A DNA stretch of 64,000 bases from the NCBI RefSeq assembly GCF_027595985.1, contig NC_073304.1, forward strand, positions 139,880,925 through 139,944,924. Reading direction: 5' to 3'. The DNA comes from Sorex araneus. Taxonomy: Eukaryota > Chordata > Mammalia > Eulipotyphla > Soricidae. How positions within the stretch are numbered: the stretch's first letter is position 1; every line of letters starts with the position of its first letter. The position numbers were made by a program, and so were the translations under genes. This document shows positions 57,710 through 64,000 of this stretch, in pieces. The notes beneath the pieces were generated by a model. It searched no databases and was not told the origin of the DNA. It saw only the letters and a program-made list of their open reading frames with translations.

Positions 57710-58520
57710 ATCTTTATGTCAATGATACCAGCCTCCCAAATTTAAGACACAGAAATATTAATATAATCCTCATGATAATTATAAAACAAAAGTCTGAAAC
57801 AGAGACATTTAGAAGGAAAAAAATGAATACCTTGGTGGAATCACAAGGGAAAACTGTCAAAACAAACAGGCAAATAGCTATAAATGGGAAAAAGAAAACA
57901 ATAGAAATTTTTTAAAAAGTCATAAATGAAAGATAGAAAGGTAAGTAATTCCCAGACATCAATAATTAACTTAAATCTGAATGATCTTAAATAACCAATC
58001 AAAAGACTGATTGACTGGACAAAAAAGAAGGATCTGGTTGGGATGGACTCAATGGTAGAGCACATGCATAGCATGTATGAGATCCTGGGTTTGTTATCTG
58101 GCAACAAGAGGGACAAAACTGTCAGGATCAATCTACATTATACATACAAGGGTCTCATATTAGGTATAAAGATAGAGAAAGTAAAAATCTGGAGAAAGTT
58201 GCTTTAAACCAATAATTGCAGAGAAAATTACAAAAATTATAATTTCCATACCTATAGATAAATCATCAAAATGACCAAAGAGGTAATACATCAGAAAGAT
58301 TCAATGACTATAAATGTTTTTGTACTCAAGGCCCAAATATACAAAAAATTAACATCATAAGGCATACACTGACAACAACAATATAGCAACGATCATTAAC
58401 CACGTGCAGCAGTAAATAGACCATCCAGACAAAATAGTATTAAATAAAGTAATCCTTTTTTTTGAAGTACAAACATCTTTTATTTAGAAATTAGAGGAAG
58501 GAGAGAGAGAGAAGAGAGAG

Positions 58521-58562
<42 letters not shown>

Positions 58563-58990
58563 ATGTGTTCAAGAGAGAAGATGGGAGTAATGGGAGTAAT
58601 CCCGGTGTTAAGGTGTTAAATGAAATAGTTCATGAGATGGATCTAATAGAAGTATACAAAAATTTTTATCCCCAAACAAATGAATATATAATTTTTTCCT
58701 CAAGGATTAGTCATATGTTGGTACAAAAACAAATCAAAATAAATCTTTATAACTATATGATATTGAAATTCATATTCAGCACTTTTTCTGATTACAGTGG
58801 CATGAGAATTGAGATTGACAATAAAAAGTAAACAGAAAACACACCACAAACGTGTAGACTAAACAATGACTCTTAATACCTCTCAGGTTAGCAAAGAAAT
58901 CAAAGAATAAATTCAAAATTACCTGGAAAATAACAAAAGGAAAACAAACTAATATATCCTGTTGGATGCAGCAAAAGAAATGTTAAAAGA
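57710..58990 (+). mobile_element. Old L1 (L1M type), ORF2 N-terminal half
   Basis: Ordered ORF2 blocks on the + strand from the 'cctatagataaatcatcaaaatg' part to 'aaagaaatcaaagaataaatt'. It is interrupted by an old SINE head at about 58032-58110 and by a GA tract. Confidence 0.68.
58497..58560. repeat. (GA)n microsatellite
   Basis: Imperfect then pure GA run. Confidence 0.95.
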
Positions 58991-59314
58991 CCAGAAGTTT
59001 ATAAAGCTAGAAGATGAGGCCTAGAATGCTATCACAATTGTGAGAGAATTACAAATGCTCTTCTGACCTTTGGGCTCTTATTCGTGTATGAGAAACCATC
59101 GATTAGGAAGACTGCCAGCTCTGTGTCTGAGAAACTCTCCACAGGAAGTCCCTGGGAAATGCTGCATGACTATACTCCAGGCACACTTTTAGCAATGTTT
59201 TGTGTGATTCAAACCCATCAAATGGACTGATACACAAAACCGGAAGAATAGTCTCAACTAATGACAGTCTCATTGCAATACAAAATAAATGCAAGTATAA
59301 GAATTATTATTATT

Positions 59315-59468
59315 TTGGGGGACTGGCGCACCTGGCAGCCCTTAGGGATGACTCCTAGTTCTGCACTCAGTGATCACTTCTGGTGGAGCTCACAGTTGCC
59401 GAGACAGTGAACCTAGGCTGGCCATCTTCCAGACAAGTTCCCTACCTGCTGCACTATCTCTCTGGCCC
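59315..59468 (-). mobile_element. Old SINE type A
   Basis: Diverged minus-strand copy ending 'gcactatctctctggcccca'. Confidence 0.8.
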
Positions 59469-59771
59469 CAGATGTGATTATCTAGTAAGAAGTGATATAA
59501 ATCAGGAGGAAACTATAAGTACTGAATGGCTCCACCAAATTTTATAGGTTTAACAGACTTGCAAAATGCAGACTTGGCAGGACATAGCTAAGTTTGAGTT
59601 TCTGTAAAAATGTATTTGGGTGTAGCTAGTCACAAGTGACAAGTGAGTTGCAAGTGTGACTTAGCTGCCAAAACATCTAGTTCTATCTTCAGTCACATTA
59701 AAAGGGATCTGGTGTTTGTGCTAGAGGCTTTCAAGCTAGACACGACAATCAGAGTCTTAAAATCTGAAGCC

Positions 59772-59938
59772 AGTGATGGAGCAATAGCACAGCAGGTAGG
59801 CCATTTGCCTTGCACGTGGCCGACCCGGGTTCTATTCCCAGCATCCCATATGGTCCCCTGAGCACCGCCAGGAGTAATTCCTGAGTACATGACACAGAAG
59901 TAACCCCTGTGCATCGCTGGGTGTGACCTAAAAAGAAA
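59772..59938 (+). mobile_element. SINE type A, the only young + strand copy
   Basis: A box TAGCACAGCAGG and B box GGGTTCTATTCC, body and a short A-tail. Perfect duplication AAAATCTGAAGCC at 59759-59771 and 59939-59951. Confidence 0.96.
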
Positions 59939-59951
59939 AAAATCTGAAGCC

Positions 59952-60940
59952 CAAGCCTAACTCTCCTAACTCTCATAGATGCTGACTAGATGAGTCTGGG
60001 TTGAGATGAGGGAATAAATGAATGAAACCTCTCCCAGCGATTGGATTAACAATAGGATTGAGAACTGCTAGTCTCAGGTGTCAGACAGTGGCTGTCCCAG
60101 AAATAAAGTCCAGGTTGTTTGGAGTAGCGAATTGGAGTATGCTGTATGCCGATCCAGGCCTCCCAAGATCAGCCTCGTTCTCAACAGCCACCTGAGGCCA
60201 CACAGCATTAGCAGATCTGTACAAAGATGCTTGCCAACACTTCCAGCTGGAACCTTCAGAGTTCCTCAGCTAGACTCACTACATTCTTAGTCATGTTTCT
60301 CAGTTCTGGGCTTTCCAAACCATCCTTAGATGTGCTAAAGGACTGAGGGCTCTGGGAGTAATAGAGGTGTAGAAAACTATCTTGGCCGACGCACAAGAGC
60401 TCCTCTCCAGAGGGTTGGGTTCCTTAATGCCTTCCCTTCTCTTGAAGTGCGGCATGTGCTGTGACTACACAGCCTTTCCCAGTGGTGTTGTAAGTAGTCA
60501 GACTCCACTATTGTCACCAAAGAGTATCATCTCCTGGTATTCAGTTTCTGTGTGGTTCCCACTTCATAAAATTAAGCTTGATTTGTGTGATTAATGGCAC
60601 ACAGGAAAAAATAATGTCAGCTTTCAGGAGTATGTCATAAAGGCATTGTTGCTTTAATCTCATTTCCTGATTGCTTGCTCTGGGGGAAACCAGGTAAGTA
60701 AGATAGTCAAACATAGGTGACCCACAGGAAAAGAACTGAGTAGAGTAGTGTGGCAACTTTCCAGACATGTGAAATGGGTCCTGTAGCCACAGTTGAACAC
60801 TGGATTCAGCACCAACAACTTACTGAGCTATTGCACTTCAGGTCTTTACTTGAGAAAAGTAAATCGCAAATTTATCTAAACTCTGGGGGGGCGGGGAGGG
60901 AAGGTAACTGCCTCTCCTCTCCAGCCCATCTATTGGTTAC
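59952..60940. other. Unique sequence, nothing recognised
   Basis: No persuasive exon. A G-run lies at 60885-60897. Confidence 0.35.
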
Positions 60941-60942
60941 TT

Positions 60943-61100
60943 GTTTTTTGTAAATAAAGTTTTATTGGAACACTGCCACATTGATTTATTTGTATACTGT
61001 CTGTGACTGCTTTCTCACTAAAGTAGCAGGATTGAATAGTATGACAGACTATGTAGGCTGCAGCCTATAGTACTTACTGTCTCATCTGGTCCTTTATGAA
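60943..61100 (+). mobile_element. Old hAT-type DNA transposon relic (Charlie-like)
   Basis: 'gtaaataaagttttattggaacactgcca', 'tactgtctgtgactgctttc' and 'gtctcatctggtccttta' recall a well-known mammalian hAT/Charlie-type repeat end. The assignment is from memory. Confidence 0.5.
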
Positions 61101-61109
61101 TATGTTTAT

Positions 61110-61215
61110 CAGGACTGGGAGATTTTGCAAAGGTTGGAGCGCAGGTTTGACCCTGGCACTGCATGGTCTCCAGGGCATTCAGCTGGGAGCAGCCCCCAAA
61201 TCAACAAGAAAAGCA
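61110..61215 (+). mobile_element. Old tRNA-type SINE relic
   Basis: Weak head and body blocks ('ggttggagcgcaggtttgaccctgg', 'gcatggtctccaggg'). Confidence 0.5.
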
Positions 61216-61272
61216 AAATATTTTTCAACTCTTTAAGCACTCTCTTCCCCCCTCTTTACTTGCAGCTGAATG

Positions 61273-61646
61273 CAGTCATGCACTAATAAACAACAGAGAT
61301 ATGTTCTGAGAGATGTGGCAATTTAATTAAAATATCAGGCGATTAAATAATCATATGAATGTAACATTAGCCGTGAAATTTTCATACTCAAAGGCCTTGA
61401 TGAACAAAACAACATGAGATTAAATCAAGAGAAGAGGATAGTATTATCAAGAAATAGTGAACACGAAATATATGAGACAGAGGCTGAAGTAACATGATGG
61501 TTATAATGTGATGTTTATGATGGTTATGAAGTAACATGGTGGTTATAACATGATGGTTATGGTGTCACTAGGTAGTCGGAATTTTAGAACATCATTGTAT
61601 GTACAGTTTGTTATTGACTAGAACATTGTAATGTGATGCACAACTG
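61273..61646 (+). mobile_element. Old mariner/Tigger-type DNA transposon relic (MER2-like)
   Basis: The ends CAGTCATGCA at 61273 and TGCACAACTG at 61637-61646 are imperfect inverted repeats. Internal blocks 'gatatgttctgagagatg' and 'gtgtcactaggtagt' recall the MER2 consensus. A small tandem repeat lies at 61485-61560. Confidence 0.55.
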
Positions 61647-61649
61647 AAT

Positions 61650-62754
61650 TTAACAAAAATTATTTACCCAACAGGTGATGTGAAACTCACAATTTTTTTG
61701 AAAAGTGATCAACTTTGTGGAATCTGCATTGACAAAAGGCCTGGTTCATCAACAACAATAGTCAAGAAGTGGAAGATATCTCAGTTGATTCAAGACACTT
61801 AAATTAATGGACTTCTTATAAATGCCAAGGAGGGTCAGGAAAGAAACACAAAATACTGAGGATTTCAGAGATCTATAACAATGGCAAACCATTAACTTTG
61901 CAGATAATGGATAGGTTAAGAAAACTCATAGGATGCCCTTGGTCAAGACTAATTTTGATATCCACTGATACATTAGGGTCAACTAATGATTATGATTCAA
62001 GCTACTCCAAGATTTGAAGTCCAGTTTGAATGAGGAGGTGTCATTAGAAAAAAATTACCAGGTGGTGTAGCCTTTCAAATCACTCTCCCTACAAGTTTAC
62101 ATGTGAGTAATTTAGCAAAGTAGTTTGAACCTTCAAATGTACAATTACCTGTTAATACTGCACATATAGTTTTTTGGATTATCATGAGTACTGTTTATGA
62201 AAGTATCCCAAATCTTATTAGCTTAAAACAATCTCTTATTATGTTTAATGAACTCAGTTTCTCCTCAGTTTCTAAGATGTTACCTGTAAAGCCTTCAATG
62301 TTGGAGGGTCTTAGTCTTTGGGATGAGAATTATCTGAAGGTGCCTTTATTCTTGTGTTTGTTGCCTGAGGTAGGAAGACTTAAAGACTCCAGTAGTTGCA
62401 CAGAGCACATACCCATGGCTTCTCACGTCATTGGAGCTCTCACCACCTGGCTACTTCCACGTGGCTGACCTTCTCTGAGGGCAGCTCAGGCTTCAGTTCC
62501 TGGTATCCCAGTGAGCAAGGTGGAAGCTGCATTGCCTCTTTTTTGATCCAGCCATGAAGTCACACCCATCATTTCTGCTGTAGCCTATTGCTCCAAGCAA
62601 TCACAAGTCTATCCAGATTCAAAGAAAGAAAAAACAGTATCCATTCTCCATGACTTATCAAATAAGTTTAATTATATTTTAAGATTACCATATTTGCAAA
62701 TGAAAAAATGGTTTCATTTGCTAGGTGGAAATGCAGAGTTAATATTAAATGTAG
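61650..62754. other. Probably old repeats, not identified
   Basis: Bases 62180-62640 have the feel of an ancient mammalian interspersed repeat ('gaagtcacacccatcatttctgc'), but I cannot name it. A 94-codon frame at 62184-62468 has no splice or protein evidence. Confidence 0.3.
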
Positions 62755-62905
62755 TGTCTTGTATATGTGGCTGATCCTGGTTTTATCCCTGGCACAGCAT
62801 ATAGTCTCCTGAGCACTTCACTGAATCACTCCTGAGCACAGAACCAGTAATGGCTCCTGAGCACTGCTGGTTGTGGCCCCAACCCCGCCTCCTCTCCCTC
62901 CAAAA
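62755..62905 (+). mobile_element. Old SINE type A
   Basis: Degraded copy ('atatgtggctgatcctggttttatccctggc', 'ctcctgagcac'). Confidence 0.7.
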
Positions 62906-63076
62906 GGAATTGCCATTTGCTATTCTGTAACGGAAAGGAACTCTACATACCATTGGATGAATTATGAAGGCAGGGATTAGGAATATATAATGTTCAAAGA
63001 AGACTAGAGAGAACAGGAAATAAACTAAAGGAGTAAATGTGATCTGTTAATAGCTTTCAAGAAATAGCAGAGGGAA

Positions 63077-63265
63077 AACTGGGGAGATGGTACAAAGGTT
63101 GGAAATAGAGCCTTTACATAGGGGAAGTTCAGGTTCAATCCCCAGCACCACATGTTCTTCCCAAGCCCACAATGGAATGGCCAGGAATAGCCTCTGAGTA
63201 CTGTTGGATGTGCCTCTCCTCCAAATATCTGCCCCCCACCAAAAAAAAAAACACCAAAAAAAAAG
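63077..63265 (+). mobile_element. Old tRNA-type SINE
   Basis: Head 'ctggggagatggtacaaaggttgg', B-box-like 'ggttcaatccccagcacc', body, and A-rich tail at 63241-63265. Confidence 0.75.
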
Positions 63266-63492
63266 GGAACAAATAAATCACAGAAAGAAACTGGCTTGGG
63301 AGCTTAAGAGGAAAGGATTTAGAGACCATGGCTCACAATAAAATAAGAAAAAGATTTAGAAACCCTAAATAAGATCTTGTGAACAAAGAACATTGCTACT
63401 TGTTTGGGGGATTGAAAATGAAAAGTTCAAGACTGACTATGAGACCTATTTGAACACTAGATATTTTCTGGGTACTGTTAGAGACTAATTAC

Positions 63493-63516
63493 ACACACAA
63501 ACACACACACACACAG
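63493..63516. repeat. (AC)n microsatellite
   Basis: Short AC run with one AA interruption. Confidence 0.9.
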
Positions 63517-63719
63517 AGTCATGATTTGCTATTGAGCATCCCTAAGAGAGAGTTGCCTCTTACCTGTTAATTAAAGCACTTCTAAGAGTGTGGCTATCAT
63601 TATTCTCATGCATACTGACATACTGAGAATAAACCAGTGCCCAGCAATTTCTGGATATTATAGGTAGATGCCTCGCTAAATACAGCAAGTTGATTCTTCA
63701 GTTTATCATGTTCATCGGG

Positions 63720-63835
63720 GGGATAAAGTAAGTGAAACTTGGAGAGGTAGCTCCTCTAAACCAGGTGGCAGTAGATCCAGGACTGGAACCCAAGTCTCAT
63801 ATGTCTGGTCTTTGCCCTGCTGCCTCCCATGCTAA
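63720..63835 (-). mobile_element. MIR-like relic
   Basis: 'gtggcagtagatccaggactggaacccaagtc' followed by 'tctttgccctgctgcctcc' resembles the MIR core read on the minus strand. Confidence 0.5.
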
Positions 63836-64000
63836 ACAAGCATGTTAAATCAGATGTAAACCAGCTGCTTCTCTCACTGGCAGATGCGAGCAGGAACTGT
63901 TTGACTGTTCCTTTAAGTTAGAACCCATTTCAGCTTCAACCTTCCTTCTGTGCAGCAGGTACACACCCACTCCCAGTCTGGAACTCAGTCTGCTGTTCAA

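Overview
This is nuclear DNA of a placental mammal, most likely a shrew (Soricidae, Sorex-like). The main clue is the dominant short repeat, a tRNA-headed SINE with a split pol III promoter that resembles the SOR family of shrews. It lies beside many L1 3' ends, microsatellites, solo LTRs and old DNA-transposon relics. The SINE and lineage names are from memory and were not searched. There are no operons, CRISPR arrays, stable RNA genes or intact long open reading frames.

Host coding content is sparse. On the + strand, 4499-4651 looks like the last coding exon of a gene arriving from the left (poly-T tract, AG acceptor, 50 codons, stop). On the - strand, 33353-33595 is an 81-codon phase 0-0 open exon with acceptor and donor. 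Also on the - strand, 28083-28209 looks like a last coding exon (41 codons and a stop) with an AATAAA downstream. None was assigned to a named gene, so the window reads as the 3' end of one gene, a spacer, and the 3' part of a convergent gene.

The rest is layered retrotransposition. Five groups recur: (1) L1, all 5'-truncated, two of them 5'-inverted (526-2866 and 38243-40495); (2) SINE type A, tRNA head plus an A-tailed body; (3) SINE type B, the same head with a different body and no A-tail; (4) short elements with an L1-like 3' end and a GC-rich 5' head, one carrying two tandem ~352-bp modules; (5) an older repeat family ending near AATAAAGTT (24.3, 30.6, 32.5, 36-38, 41.3 and 57 kb). Three solo LTRs at 18921-20020, 36392-37567 and 49427-50882 each start TG, end CA and have a perfect 6-bp target duplication.

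Region by region: 0-4 kb old L1 and an inverted young L1; 4.5 kb + strand exon; 5-9 kb mostly unique sequence; 9-17 kb nested L1, SINE and composite insertions in an old L1; 19-20 kb solo LTR; 21-27 kb composite element, hairpin, SINEs and a 1.3-kb L1; 28-34 kb - strand exons among repeats; 34.7-35.1 kb a U6/L1 chimeric retrocopy with another chimera nested in it; 35-38 kb a composite element and an LTR inside an older repeat; 38-40.5 kb inverted L1; 42-47 kb a diverged LTR, unique sequence, a copied 59-bp segment and a large CTC/CTT tract; 48-52 kb SINEs, LTR and L1 inside another old L1; 54-59 kb old + strand L1 and a young L1; 60-64 kb DNA-transposon relics and old SINEs.
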